Shown here piece by piece: positions 1-10,712 of a DNA stretch of 64,000 bases. The DNA is taken from the NCBI GenBank assembly GCA_025531455.1, contig JAMYHL010000102.1, forward strand, positions 1 to 64,000. The letters run 5' to 3'. The notes under the pieces are model-generated. The model saw only the letters and a list, made by a program, of their open reading frames with translations. It ran no database searches and was not told where the DNA came from. The translations under genes and the position numbers were made by a program. This DNA comes from Apiotrichum sp. Y4204. Lineage: Eukaryota; Basidiomycota; Tremellomycetes; Trichosporonales; Trichosporonaceae. Every line of letters starts with the position of its first letter. Position 1 is the first letter of the stretch.

Positions 1-75
1 GTAGAGTAGCAGATTGCAACTCGGGAAGCAATCTCAAGTATCTGTTGGTCCCCGGTTCGAACCCGGGTCGTCACT
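1..75 (+). tRNA. tRNA-Cys (GCA), 5' end cut by window edge
   Basis: The anticodon arm, intron, variable loop, T arm and 3' acceptor strand of a cysteine tRNA are present; the 5' acceptor strand and part of the D arm lie outside the window. The anticodon GCA is at 16-18, followed by A37 and a 20-nt intron (20-39) at the canonical position, then A38 and the 3' half of the anticodon stem. The T arm has the GGTTCGA core. The discriminator base is T (75), the base expected for eukaryotic tRNA-Cys. Confidence 0.88.
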
Positions 76-303
76 AGTTGAAAAGTTCCAAAGAACAAAC
101 ATTTTGCGCATAATTTTTGTTGCAGAATTCCGATATCTCCCCTGAATCTTGAACCCTTGAGCGCGCTTTCGCCAATCCAGGCGTGTGTTCGAAATGGTGT
201 GGAGGAATGCAGATCCGCTGCTCTGTGTGTGTAGTTGTGGCACTTATCCGGACTGTGGCACTTTCGCTCCCGGACACCCACCACAATTTCGGCAGCTCTC
301 GTC

Positions 304-393
304 GTGGCAATAGCTCAGTGGTAGAGTAGCAGATTGCAATCTGTATAAAGGTGAAGCATCTGTTGGTCCCCGGTTCGATCCCGGGTTGTCACT
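304..393 (+). tRNA. tRNA-Cys (GCA) with 18-nt intron
   Basis: This is a complete cysteine tRNA gene. The acceptor strands GTGGCAA (304-310) and TTGTCAC (386-392) pair over seven positions with one G-T pair, and the discriminator is T393. The D arm, the anticodon GCA at 336-338 and the T arm with GGTTCGA are all in place. The anticodon stem GCAGA/TCTGT closes only when an 18-nt intron (340-357) directly after base 37 is removed. The gene lies about 230 bp downstream of another tRNA-Cys; the mature parts are nearly identical while the introns differ in length and sequence. Confidence 0.93.
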
Positions 394-1383
394 GGTCGCG
401 CGGGCGATGTCCTTGCGTCAACGTTTTGCTTTTTTCGGTCCGGGGAGTGGTCTCAGGCTGCAGGATGAGACTCTTGGGCCACCGGGGTAGTTATGTGCAT
501 AGTGGCCATAGTGGTGGCTTACCATGTCTTACCGTGTCTTGACTTGTAGACTGCAGCCGAAGTCGAGAATGCGAAGCGAGTGATTGAGACTCGGAATCAA
601 GGCCTCACAATTCCCCTCGCGTATTAATCCTCGACACGGTGCACCAACAGCAACCTGCCCTTTCCACTCCCTCTTCCTTTCACTACTCTTCCCCATCGCA
701 AGCTAAAGTCGCAATAGTGTGGCGCGGAGCTCAGATTGTGGCTCCTGTTGGAAATGAGAGACTGAAGCCGTAGAGTAATTGGCCGTTAACAGAGATGACA
801 ACTCGACTTGCATCCCTTCGATGATCGAAGCTACGAAGGCACGATCGTGGTATGTGCCTGGCCGGGCGGCATCCGCCCATCCTTCCAGCCCAACTGTCTG
901 TGCGTCGACAATCTCGCGGAATTCGTGGTCCACCAAGCACGAGAATGCATTTCAAGACATCGAAATGCGTGCGAGGGAGAGACTCTTAAGGGCCCAAGGA
1001 GACGTAGGCCAAAAAGTCGTGCTCGCACGCTGAGTCGAACAGCGGTCGGGTCGGGAGCGGTGAACCACAACGACCAGTGATAACCACCTACACTATACGA
1101 GCCACAAACATTTTTCTCAGCGCCCTTCCTGAAAACCCTACGCCCGAAAGTCGGGTATATGAGGAAGAAACGACTGGGTTTCTTGTCATCCGTTCGGAAC
1201 GAATCACCTCGTTCGCCAACAGACGGTGCTTCATTGTGCATCACAGCGCTGTGAATCATGATGTCTCAATAAATGAAGAAATAGCATGCAATGCGATTGT
1301 GAAATGGTGGTAATACAGATGTGAAGTGTGAATACAGAATGAGACGGGGAAACGTGAGAGGAGAAAAGAAATACCGCTCAAAA
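394..1383. other. intergenic, no supported gene
   Basis: Several overlapping open frames occur on both strands (for example 831-1259 minus) but none shows a recognisable domain, splice pattern or signal peptide. I see nothing I can support as a gene. Confidence 0.5.
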
Positions 1384-2335
1384 CTACTTGGTCTTGCGCC
1401 AGCAAGTGCGGTCCTCAGGGACCTTCCAGAGGTCGGTCTGGGCACCGTCCTGGAAGCCGTAGTCAGTGTTGTAGTACGGAGGGTCGTTTCCGTTGTCCTG
1501 GAAGTTGTTGTTGCCCTCGCGCTGAGACCAGTAGTGCGGCTGCTTGGCGCCGACTGTACAGTTTGACTTGTCCTGGGGACACCTGTTGGCCACGCGCGGG
1601 CGGGGGAGCGGCTTGCCGTTCGGGTCCGCGTTCGTGACCTTGCACTTGTAGCCGAGGAAGTACATCTCGTTCGGCTTGCCGCCCTTTGTGCCGTGGACCC
1701 AGCCCCACATGCAATGGCAGCCGCCGGGCGGACACTCGGGGAGGCCGGCGGGGATCTTGAACTCGGTGTATGTGTTCCACGGGGAGCTCTGGTTGGTTGA
1801 GATGATGACAAAGTCCTCGGGCTTGATTTTCTTGACATCGCTCTCGTAGACGATGCCGATGGCAGTACCCTTGACATCCTTGACCTGGTTAAGAGGGGTG
1901 TTCCAGTTGTCGGAGGAGTGGAGCGCACCAGACTGGTTGGGGTCCTGGGGATTCGGAGTGCAGCCACGCTCGGGGACGGTGTGGTTGGGGCCATGGACTC
2001 CATAGGTCGTGTGGACGCGATGGCAGGCGATCTGGCCCATGTAGGTGCCACCAGCGGGCAGCTCCATGAAGGCACCCTCGGGCGGAGGCTCGTTGATGTA
2101 ACCGTGAAACCACCAGTCTTTGAAGGACAGATCACTGAGAGGGTTGACACCCTTGTTGGTGTTGGCACCCTCGCCTTCCCAGCTGTATTTGTCAATGATT
2201 GTTCTGGATAGCAATGCCCGCCATGAGTACTCACCCGTACATGGATCGGTCGTAGAGCGCCATGTGTGCTAGGGCGGGAGTGGCCGCGAGAAGCGTGAGG
2301 AGCCCAAACATCTTGGGCGAAGTGGATGATGACAT
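1384..2335 (-). CDS. AA14-family lytic polysaccharide monooxygenase, secreted
   Basis: This is a secreted copper enzyme expected to cleave polysaccharide chains oxidatively; AA14 enzymes were described as acting on xylan coating cellulose. Two exons are joined across a 52-nt intron (2183-2234, GTGAGT..ACAG), which restores SMYG-W-EGEG. A shorter splice of 31 nt is possible but fits the family less well. Start 2335 gives a 23-residue signal peptide ending ATPALA, so mature protein begins with His (HMALYDRSMYG), the N-terminal ligand of the copper histidine brace. Other family traits are WWFHGYINEPPPEGAF, ELPAGG, ACHR, PEDFVIISTNQSSPWN, and the Cys-rich PECPPGGCHCMWGW followed by YKCKVTNA. An in-frame Met at 2311 would leave a very short signal peptide. 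The length, about 290 residues, is normal. A TATA-like box lies about 140 bp upstream. The substrate is inferred from the family. Confidence 0.85.
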
Positions 2336-2473
2336 GTGGGAGGCAATTGATGGCATTTGGCAGGCCGTAGCGGTCGAAAGTAGACGATGACGCCCTCAAG
2401 CCTGTGTCTGTGGTTGATTTGGTACGGATGAAAACGATTGAGGTCTGATATCTGTGAGGCAGTTCTTCTCGTG

Positions 2474-2481
2474 TTTATATA
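2474..2481 (-). promoter_or_regulatory. TATA box of the AA14 LPMO gene
   Basis: On the minus strand this reads TATATAAA, about 140 bp upstream of the chosen start codon at 2335. Its position suits a core promoter with a 5' leader of roughly 100 nt. The assignment rests on motif and distance only. Confidence 0.5.
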
Positions 2482-4194
2482 CGCCTCGCTCGTCGTTCCG
2501 ATCACACACAGTCGTGCGCGTCAGGGTCGATGGAGTGTTGCACCGACGTGCCGACGGCCGGCGATCTAGAAGACAAAGAGGTGACTCCTGATGCATGGCT
2601 GGCCCGCTTCGCTAGCCAAGCGCAGTGCCGTGTTTGTTATCGCCTGCATCGGTGTCCCTCCTCTGGATGGAACGGCGGTGACTTACACCGCCCCATGTTG
2701 CCACAAAGTGTCACATTGTCAGGAGCGTGTCAGAAATGTTGTGGGCTAAATATGCCAGTCGGGCCAGGGCCAGATCTGAAGGGCCAGATCTGAATCATGA
2801 GGATACAGGGGCCGGATGACACCTGAAACTCTGAAACACCGGCCACATACACATTATTTCGTGCATTTTCGTAACGACCGTGTTGGGCGGTGTTTTGGTT
2901 GTTCTTTTCTCGAATCTTTTGCTCCAGCTGCTGCTTTGACTATGCATTGGCTTTGCGATAACAGAGCCGCATGCTCTAGACAGACTTTATGCGGAGAACA
3001 CGTCGTCCTTTGGACCATCCGAGACAGTTAACAAGCCAGAGTTTTCAAAGCCTCAGTGCTGTTCTCATGTTAATGTCGCACTGCATTGTTTCAAGCCGTG
3101 CGGCCGACGTCTGCCAGCTGATCTCCCGTATCCCTTGCCCAGAGCGGGTGCCTGGCTGCCGGAGGTCAAATCTCCGCATCCACTCTGGGGTTTGATATGT
3201 ACGGTTTCGACCCGAAGCGACGATAGTCCGCAACGAAGGAGCATTGTCCGTAGTACTACGCTGCCATTCCGTTTTACATGTCGTACCAGAAGGGTCAAGC
3301 GTCGTCGCGTCCCGTCTGCAGAGTCCGTTTTCAAATGCGAAATAAGCTTCAAAAGCGGGTGAACAAGATTCTGTCCATCGCCTCGGTGCGCCGATACTAT
3401 CCAACTGGGACAGCCTTATCTGCAGCCCCATGAAGTAGATGCGGTTCTGTATATCTGGAGCAAAGGAGAGTTGTGCCTGCAGGAAACATCTGCGTCTCCA
3501 CACTTGCAAGTAACGTACATCCAGATCGCATGATGGTTTCAACAGCATCGTTGGATCCCTGGAACCGTCAGTATTGCTTCCTCCCCCATGTTACGCTCCT
3601 TTCGGTTGGTGGAGAGTTGCGGATCACGAGGTGGCGGGGGCCCGCGACCGGATCGTAACAAGAGAGATACCCTTGGAGAAGCTCGGCACCACCGAGGACC
3701 GACAAGACACAACGAATGCCGGCCTTCACTGGCACAGCTTACGACGACATTATCAAACCGCTGGCAATCTGATACAGAAAACTCTGTATCCTGACACAGT
3801 CTTCGCAGAGACCAGGCTTGCAGGCGTCCAAGTTGAGAAGTCCGGTCTACAGGGGAATTCCCCTCTCCGAGCGACACCACACTTCCGAACAACGGGTGCC
3901 TCATGCGAGATTCATTTATTTGGCTGTCCCCGGGGTTTGAATAGTTTGAGACCTGAGGGCAATCCAAGATTAGCTTGGTCCTTGAAAGGAGTGAAGAGGG
4001 ACTGAGGAATGAGGGCCAGGCGACCTCTTATAAGAACGCGTGTCGGGTTGACTTTGTCCAGGGACGAGGTTGAACTAGGCCACCATTTGACCAGTTCAGT
4101 TCGTCAGATGGTGACCCAATCTTGCAACGTCTCAGAGGGAGCCGCATTTCTGAACGGGACCACATGGTCCGCTGCAACCACAGCTGCATCTCAT
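2482..4194. other. intergenic, no supported gene
   Basis: Open frames of 140-170 codons occur here (3045-3548 minus, 3539-3967 minus, 3574-4005 plus), but they overlap each other in antisense and carry no domain I recognise. A small spliced gene cannot be excluded. Confidence 0.4.
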
Positions 4195-5246
4195 TTATCC
4201 CTGAATGGGCTTGTCGCGGCGGTAGATCCAGCAGCTCCCCTCGACCTTCAAGAGTGCGTAACCGAGTTTTTCCGCAAGGGAGAGGAAGATGGGGACCGCG
4301 AGAGACACATCAGAGTAGCGGTTGTCGCGCTTGATGATCAGGCGATCGTGCCCGCCAACACCCCAGATTGGGTGGCCCATCTCGATCTCAAACAGGAGCG
4401 CCTGGCGTGAGCTTTCTGCACCAGGAGGGCGGGTCTCAACTCTTTAGTCTTCGAGCAAACTCACTCGGTCAGACCGATTTGTATCAATCGCACACCACTT
4501 CTTCAAGTATCCCCTGAACAGCTCCAGCGTGGGTGCATGAGAGCCGTGAATTTCGACCCGGCTGCCTGATCCGATGATCATCAGGTGGTATGGCGGTGCG
4601 GCCATGAGCTTCTGCGGCCGCGGCAGCGCGTCGAGGCTGGGAAGATAGTCTGGTACCATGGCTGGGGAGGGAAGAGGCCCTGCGGCGACAGTGGCCGCGT
4701 TAACAGCTGGAGCCGCCTCAAGTACCGTGCCAGTCTGGTCGACCTCGGCCCAATCGTCGACAGGGGCAATCGCTGGCGAAGGCTTGGGATTGAACAGGTC
4801 TAGAAGAGCCTCTTCGTGTTCGTTCTCAAAGCTGCGGTTCACGAACTCCACTCGCGGCAGCTCAAGGACAAACTGGTTGGGCTCGCGGAACCTGGTCTTT
4901 GCGACCTGATCATCCGATACCTGGCATCAGCACTGGCTTGAACCGCACTCACATCTACAGCCACGAGCAAGCTTCCACCCTTCGACACTTTGTCCGTGAT
5001 CTTCATTGTCCAATCTTCATGCTTCGGGTCATCAAGGAGCTTCGCAAAAACCCGGCACCAGTCGGCAGCTACCGCCGCCGCAACTTCGACGACGCGCTGC
5101 TTGTCGCCAACTATGGGCGCGAGGACACCCTGAACCGCTTGCCACTCGGGAATGATGGAGACAGGTGCCCCGAGCACGTTCTTCAATGCCTCCAGCTCCT
5201 GCTGAAGCTTGCCATTTGGCGAGTCCCAGAAGTCGCGAATGCCCAT
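4195..5246 (-). CDS. hypothetical protein, three exons
   Basis: I do not recognise this protein. Three exons join in phase 0: 4953-5246, 4465-4905 and 4195-4401, separated by introns of 47 nt (4906-4952, ending ATCAG) and 63 nt (4402-4464, ending GCCAG). That two introns keep frame over about 310 codons is the main evidence for a real gene. The first part (MGIRDFWDSPNGKLQQ onward) is acidic and helical; the middle is an Ala/Pro-rich linker containing LFNPKPSPAIAPVDDW; the last exon holds a compact block (GHPIWGVGGHDRLIIKRD, then RYSDVSLAVPIFLSLAEKLG). There is no signal peptide or membrane segment. The start is uncertain: an upstream ATG at 5305 would join through a 32-nt intron, and the open frame continues to 5624. 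The product is probably intracellular. Confidence 0.55.
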
Positions 5247-5305
5247 GCGGGTCTTGAGGTCGCTGGTGTGAGCGTGATCCTCCTGGAGGCTCACAGTTGG
5301 GACAT

Positions 5306-6167
5306 GGTGATTATGTGCGAGACTTGGAGTTGTGAGGAGAGCAACAAGATAATCCTCCAGAATATGGGGAGGTCTTCTTATAGCGATTGTCGACGACACT
5401 GCCGCTGCTACCCTTTGCCGTTGAGTGGTTATGAAACAAGTGGCGTCAATGTCGTGGCATTGGCGCTTTCGACCAGCGATCAGCTTGTTGATCGTTGTGG
5501 TGATCATGGTCGATGTCGCGATGTGATTCTTGCTCCAGCTATCACGTTTCCTGTTAGTAGACCCATCCGCACACTGCTTCGCTTCCAAATCCCACCACTG
5601 CAAGAGGTACTGATCCCTTCTCAATGCTGCGTCCAGTTCTGATAGTAGCTGAGATTTTGAGGCTGTCAGGATTGTCGAAACTCACCCTCGGAATCGCCCT
5701 CGGGAACTGGGGAGGGGGTGTGGCCCGTGCATGCCGCGCAATCGAGGCACGGTCCGCCGTTAGGGAATCCCTGGTGCCCCAGTGCGCCAGTGCCCCAGTG
5801 CTTGCACCTTGCGTCTCCAAAGCAGGCCTCCGGCCTCTGCCTCTGGCTTCTGTCCGTCTGGCCGCTGGAAGATGGATGAACGCCAAGAAACGCGTCCGGC
5901 GGGTAACGGCGGTTCAGTCGCGTCTTGTAGACATTGCCCCTTTTACGTAAAATATTTGAGGTTCCCGGGAGATGTCCAAAAAATTGGAGGCGCCTAATTC
6001 AGCCAAGAGGTGGAAAGGCCCGCCAGGTCGTGTGCCCTTCAGGCCCCTCACCTCACGGGCTCACGGACCCCAAGCCAAAGCCCTGAAGATCTTTTCCTGA
6101 CCTTCAACGTCGTCAACGCATTCCCTTCCTCAACATCTTGCCTATAACAACCACACAAACACCAATA
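5306..6167. other. intergenic; upstream region of the fasciclin gene
   Basis: No gene is supported. The last 100 bases before 6168 are pyrimidine-rich and contain short C/A-rich stretches, as is usual for a fungal 5' leader. Confidence 0.45.
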
Positions 6168-6948
6168 ATGAAACGCATCGCAATCGTCCTTGCGCTTGGC
6201 GCAATTGTCGGCGCCTCCTTTGTCCGCCTTCCCGAGGCCGGCGACGCAGTGAACCCCCACTTGGTCGACGGCGAGCTCCAGGCCGTGTTCGCGCCACCGA
6301 GAACTAACCCCGGAGGGGGATTCGCCACCGGCGACGGAATCGATGCTGGTACCGCGACTGGCCTCAGCCTTGCGGATGCGCTGACTCTCGAGCGGAGGGC
6401 AAGCCTCTGGTGGGAATATGCCCGCGACATTGCGTCTGTGGTGAGTTACCGAGTGCAAGCAGGTATCGCTCCGCCGGTATCACCTGTAGTTAGCAAGGCT
6501 GCATCACTGCATGACGATGTAATGCTCATCTCAGACATCTCGCCTCACGCACAAGGGAGAGACGACACTGCTCGTTCCCGTCGACCGCGCGATTATGGCG
6601 CTCCCAAGGAAACCGTGCGTATTTCATCCAGCTTTGACTGCTTCTGCCAAGCTGGCACTCTCGCGCAGGTCGCAGATCGCCCTAACATCCAGCCACCAGA
6701 ACGCCGACGGAAGCGTCGCGAGCGAAAAGGAGGCGCGCGCAAACGTCGAGTCCTTCCTCTCTGCGCATATCGTTCCCGGCACTGTCAAGCCAGACAAGCC
6801 TGCGCAGACACTTCACGAGAACGTCGAGGTGACGGTCACTGGCGAGGACGGCGCGTGGATCGTGCAGCCGGGAGACATCAAGGTTCTTGGCGTCACTCAG
6901 GCGAGCAACGGGAAGATTTACTACCTCGATGGCGTTGTCTCTTTCTGA
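6168..6948 (+). CDS. small fasciclin (FAS1) domain protein
   Basis: This is a 202-residue protein with one FAS1 domain, a fold usually found in extracellular adhesion or cell-surface proteins. Exons are 6168-6440, 6535-6614 and 6693-6948; introns of 94 and 78 nt have GTGAGT/GTGCGT donors, and the second has a CTAAC branch site at 6682. Reading phase closes exactly. The FAS1 core is visible as TTLLVPVDRAIMALPRKP across exon 2, then HQNADGSV, NVESFLSAHIVPG (the conserved H-region), and the end NGKIYYLDGVV. The N-terminus (KRIAIVLALGAIVGASF) is a hydrophobic signal sequence or anchor. No GPI signal is present, so secretion or retention by the N-terminal anchor is likely. Start 6168 is preferred over the in-frame 6138 because it places the hydrophobic stretch at the very N-terminus. 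Confidence 0.85.
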
Positions 6949-8069
6949 GCTGCGTGATCTGTTCTGGGGTGGCAATCCGTGAGCGTCGAGCGGCCTCGCC
7001 GGTTGCATGTCGATGCCCGCGCGAGTAATCTCCCGTAACAGGCGGCGTGCTGGTATGCGCTCGTACTCCCACACCGGCTCTCTGGTTGAAGCAGCAGCTT
7101 TGCACAACCTCCAACGCTGTATCTAACCTTGAAGCGGCGCTACTCCATCTATCCTTAACGTCCGCGTTGTACAGTACTGTCTGTACTATAATATGTTATG
7201 CTTGAACTGCTGTCCCCGTATGCCATTAGCGCCAGGGACCCCAACAGCTCGCGCTGCGGACCAGGGTCCGTGATCCGTGGGCGAGATCTGCCCCTTGGTG
7301 GCAAGATGAATCGCATGTTGCCAACTAAAGGGAACATGGGGGCAGTACAACTGCAGGCTGAGATCTTGCCAGACATGCTGTATACAACCTTGCAGCTCAC
7401 AGCTTGCAGATTGCAGAGAGGCAAATCCGCTGCTTGCGATCAACAGATCAATGATCAATCTGCATAAGTGGCACAGCGGTACAGCGAGTAGGTGCTGCGC
7501 GTCACGTGCAGCAAGGCCCCGCCTGGCGCGCCTGGCCACCTGATTGCGCCTGATATCATAAGTGTAACACGGAATGTGGATCATGTGGAGCGTCAGCGTC
7601 AGGCCGAGACAGGACTTTGACCATTATACGTTGCCCTACCAAGGTGGACGGCGTCACGACATTAGCGTCGACGTTACGTCGTTATCTGTGCTTTCTTCAG
7701 CATAAAAGTCAGCTGCGCAGATTATCGTCTCTATCGACATCGCAACAATGGCAGTGCACCGAGTTTCTCTTTTGCACAGCGTTGGACGTTCTGGCCCGGC
7801 CCGACCGCCCCCACCCCCGCAACGCGTCAAGGGCAGGGTGCAATACCGTGCCTGATCCCCGCGATCGCCACCGTGCTTCTGAGCTTCTCAGCCAAGCTGG
7901 CACTGGAGAGCAACAACAGACGTCACAATGTGTCAGCTCGTGAAATCGTGGAACTTGGCAACTTGCAACTTGCAAGCTGTCCATTGCTGTGTACGCGCTG
8001 AACACGATACATCACCCATCGAAGCGGGTACGTTCGAACGAGTAGACTATCCCTCATCACAACACCATC
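6949..8069. other. intergenic, no supported gene
   Basis: Short open frames are present on both strands without recognisable content. Two places carry short CTTGCA-type repeats (about 7390-7420 and 7955-7980). An 11-mer TACAGTACTGT is at 7170-7180. The last 100 bases form the leader of the next gene. Confidence 0.45.
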
Positions 8070-9272
8070 ATGACGGCCACGAAATCCCTCTCCTCCGAAC
8101 AGGTCGACCGCGCTGTTGGCGCGCTGCTCGGCACGGTGTGTGGCGACACACTCACCAACACGGACGGCGGGTGGGGCGAGGGCGTGGCGCTCGCCATCCC
8201 AGTGCTGGAGAGCATCGGCGCCGGCCTCGACGTCCACAGCCCAGACACGCAGGGACGCATCGTGCGGCGCTGGATCGAGTGGTCCCTCTCCGTCCCCGAC
8301 GACCCTAATCCCTCCCCGGCACAAGAGGTGCTCACCCGCCTCTCTGGAAACGACTGGGACGAGCATGCGGACGATACCGTCGCCAATGCGTGTATCCACA
8401 CTGCGCGCACGGTCGCGAAGAAGCGCGCCAAGAGGAAGGACAAGGAAACGGAGAAGGAGGGCGAAACGACTATCGACTGCGGGGCGCTCCTCGGCGCAGG
8501 GATCCTGGCCATTGGCTTCCTGCACATTCCCGACGACTCGCCGTCTCTTGCGGGCGCTGCGCGCGCGCTCGCAGCCCTCACGGACCCGAGGGAGGAGGTG
8601 GCCGAGGCGTGCATCATGTGGGCGAGTGCCATCCGCCAGCAGATCCTCACCGGCCACGGCTCGATTACTGCCGGACTGCGGTTCATAGAGCCGCAGCGCG
8701 CGTCCAAGTGGTTCCAGATGTTCAAGACGGCGGGGATTGCGGAGGCGCTTGGCGCGAGCGGCGCGCCGACCGTGCAGACCGCTGTGCCGGACACGAACTC
8801 GTGTGCGGCCAACATGATCGCCGCGTGGATGAACGTTCTCGGCACGGACCGCCCCAACGTCCAGGCGTACCTCGACGAGGCGCTCAACATGAAGGGCAAG
8901 TACTACACTGCTGAGACGGTTGCTCTCACCGGCACGGTCGTTGGCGCGACGATGGGAGGGAGCAAGATCCCACACGACTGGAAGTCGATGATGCACGGCT
9001 GGCCCGGCATTGTTGATGACGCGCTCGAGCGTCTCGTCACGGAAGCGATCGATGCGTCGGCGACGGGAATGACCACGCATGCGGCTGCCGGCGCCGCGCC
9101 GGGATACGGAGATGCCCCGGCCTACGATGCCCCGCCGTACGACGAAGCCCCATGTTACAGCGCCGCGCCGGGCTACACTTGTCCTCCGCCTTCGGACGCG
9201 CCTGCCTACTACCGTTCCCCCACCCCGCCGACCGGACCACCTGTTTACGACGCCCCTCCGCCTAATTGCTAG
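8070..9272 (+). CDS. ADP-ribosylglycohydrolase-like protein with Pro/Tyr-rich tail
   Basis: This single-exon gene encodes 400 residues. The first 330 resemble the all-helical DraG/ARH fold: VGALLGTVCGDTL near residue 17, GALLGAGILAIGFL in the middle, and YYTAETVALTGTVVGA near residue 278 followed by GSKIPHDW. In active enzymes these blocks carry the magnesium-binding aspartates (TDDT early, GDTDT late). Here they read GGWGEGVALAI and TAETVALTG, so most metal ligands are missing and catalysis is doubtful. Residues about 340-400 form a repetitive tail rich in Pro, Tyr, Ala and Asp (APAYDAPPYDEAP, APAYYRSP). There is no signal peptide; it is probably cytosolic or nuclear. The fold assignment is from motif order alone. 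A role in recognising rather than cleaving ADP-ribose is speculation. Confidence 0.62.
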   Translation: MTATKSLSSEQVDRAVGALLGTVCGDTLTNTDGGWGEGVALAIPVLESIGAGLDVHSPDTQGRIVRRWIEWSLSVPDDPNPSPAQEVLTRLSGNDWDEHADDTVANACIHTARTVAKKRAKRKDKETEKEGETTIDCGALLGAGILAIGFLHIPDDSPSLAGAARALAALTDPREEVAEACIMWASAIRQQILTGHGSITAGLRFIEPQRASKWFQMFKTAGIAEALGASGAPTVQTAVPDTNSCAANMIAAWMNVLGTDRPNVQAYLDEALNMKGKYYTAETVALTGTVVGATMGGSKIPHDWKSMMHGWPGIVDDALERLVTEAIDASATGMTTHAAAGAAPGYGDAPAYDAPPYDEAPCYSAAPGYTCPPPSDAPAYYRSPTPPTGPPVYDAPPPNC

Positions 9273-9461
9273 AGTATGGGGCTGTACGGCAAAGTTGTTT
9301 GTAGTTCAATTACGATTTCATGATGATAGGACGCTTCATTCAGTCAAGCTCCTCACACCGCTCTTCCTCAGAACGATCCATAGTCATGTGGTATGTAATG
9401 CAGGGTATAGCGTCCGTCATATGCGAGTTCTCTTCTGACCGTGCCGCTCCAAACTTAGCTA

Positions 9462-10230
9462 CTACACATTCACTTCTGCGATCAAAGCCTGCAGCCGCGA
9501 GTCGAATAGCGATGAGTTGATGGGCATCTCGGGCGTCTGGAACGGGTTCTTCATGACCGCGTCCGCGTCTGAGTGAGCGTCAGCCGCATGCAACAAATAT
9601 CTCCGAGGGGGAGCAATCTGGGAGCCAAAGGATACCACCAGACCCGCGCTGGCGAGATGCGAAACCGTAGAATATCTCGCGGGCGGGTTTCATCAGACTC
9701 CCGGAGACCCTACTCACAGATCTCGTACACCTTCTTCAGCAGCTCGTCGAGGCCCGGATGCCCGAGTGAGTGGAGGACAACAAACTTGATTCCTGTGTGT
9801 AAGTCAATACGTCGGAGGTGAGGGGACGGCCAACTTCAGCTCGAGGTACACGTTTCCTGAGCTAGCAGAATCTGTCCGCCGACCATATCTCGCGCACTTA
9901 CCCGTCTGTGTGAGGAAGACGTGCCCGCCCCATCCCTCGGCCTCGAAGCTCTGCAGGCCCGCGGGCGGGGCGCCGGGCGGCGGAGCGGGCGAAAGACGTG
10001 CGGTGATCGCGTGAATACCGTGCAGCGTTCCTGCCAGAACGAGAATAGTGTTGAGCGGGAGCTGGGGGAGGACGTCTGTTGTGAAATGTGTCGAAAGTAC
10101 GGGTAGGTAAATTGGACGACACCCGTGTCAGCTAGGCGCCACATGAATATCGACGAGACTCACCGGAGTACGAGCGACTGTAGACCAGACCTCCGGCCTT
10201 GTTGATAACCCAGAGCGAGTGAATCGTCAT
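9462..10230 (-). CDS. TRS23: TRAPP complex subunit TRS23 (TRAPPC4, sybindin-like)
   Basis: This is a core subunit of the TRAPP vesicle-tethering complex, which activates the Rab GTPase Ypt1 at ER-Golgi and Golgi membranes. Four exons (10164-10230, 9902-10075, 9718-9792, 9462-9568) give 140 residues with exact phase. The longin-like N-terminus reads MTIHSLWVINKAGGLVYSRSY. The hallmark blocks follow: LVLAGTLHGIHAI, then TGIKFVVLHSLGHPGLDELL, KKVYEIYADAVMKNPFQ, and the C-terminal PEMPINSSLFDSRL, which closely matches the TRAPPC4 consensus. The introns are 88, 109 and 149 nt long. The length is normal for the family. It is unrelated in function to its neighbours. Confidence 0.92.
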
Positions 10231-10712
10231 AATTGCGATTGCGATTGCGGGCTGTGATGCGTGGGTGGAGTGGAAGACTTGAGAGGCGGTAGAAAGGAGA
10301 AGAGGGCGTCGTTCGCCATCATTTCATGGCTGGACGCGACTCATGCAACGTCACTGTGTCACTGCACTCCGCAGACAGGGCTCGAAAGCGGGATCAAAAT
10401 CGGGCCACCAAAGCACTTAAGAGAAGTGGACGAAATGTTGGCCACATTGAAGAGTTCGAATCCGGCCCTCCCCCTAATTTATTTTGTAAACGTCACCTAC
10501 GCCACGCTCACTGTTCAACGACTCTGCTGTTACATTCAATGTCCAATGTCCGTAGAATAACGACGAAGACCAGAGACTATATGAAGCTGACGAGTACGAC
10601 TATATAGATGAGAGAAGACAAATGTCCATTTATAAAAGCGATATTGTCCGTCATCGAATGAGTGGTGGGTGGTCGGATCGGACGAGTCGAACGCCGAGTC
10701 GGACGCCTGGTT
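10231..10712. other. intergenic between TRS23 and the CPL1-like gene
   Basis: This stretch holds the upstream region of TRS23 and the 3' side of the convergently placed minus-strand gene at 10713. I see no gene. A GTTCGAATCC string at 10454 looks like a tRNA T loop but is not flanked by a stem. Confidence 0.45.

Noticed and set aside
2183..2234. Alternative 31-nt intron (2204-2234) in the AA14 gene
   Set aside because: It would insert TIIDKYS between SMYG and WEGEG, which fits the AA14 family less well, and 31 nt is shorter than any other intron in the window; the 52-nt intron has a better branch site.
10448..10470. tRNA-like T-loop string GTTCGAATCC
   Set aside because: Flanking bases do not form a T stem and no acceptor or anticodon arm can be found.
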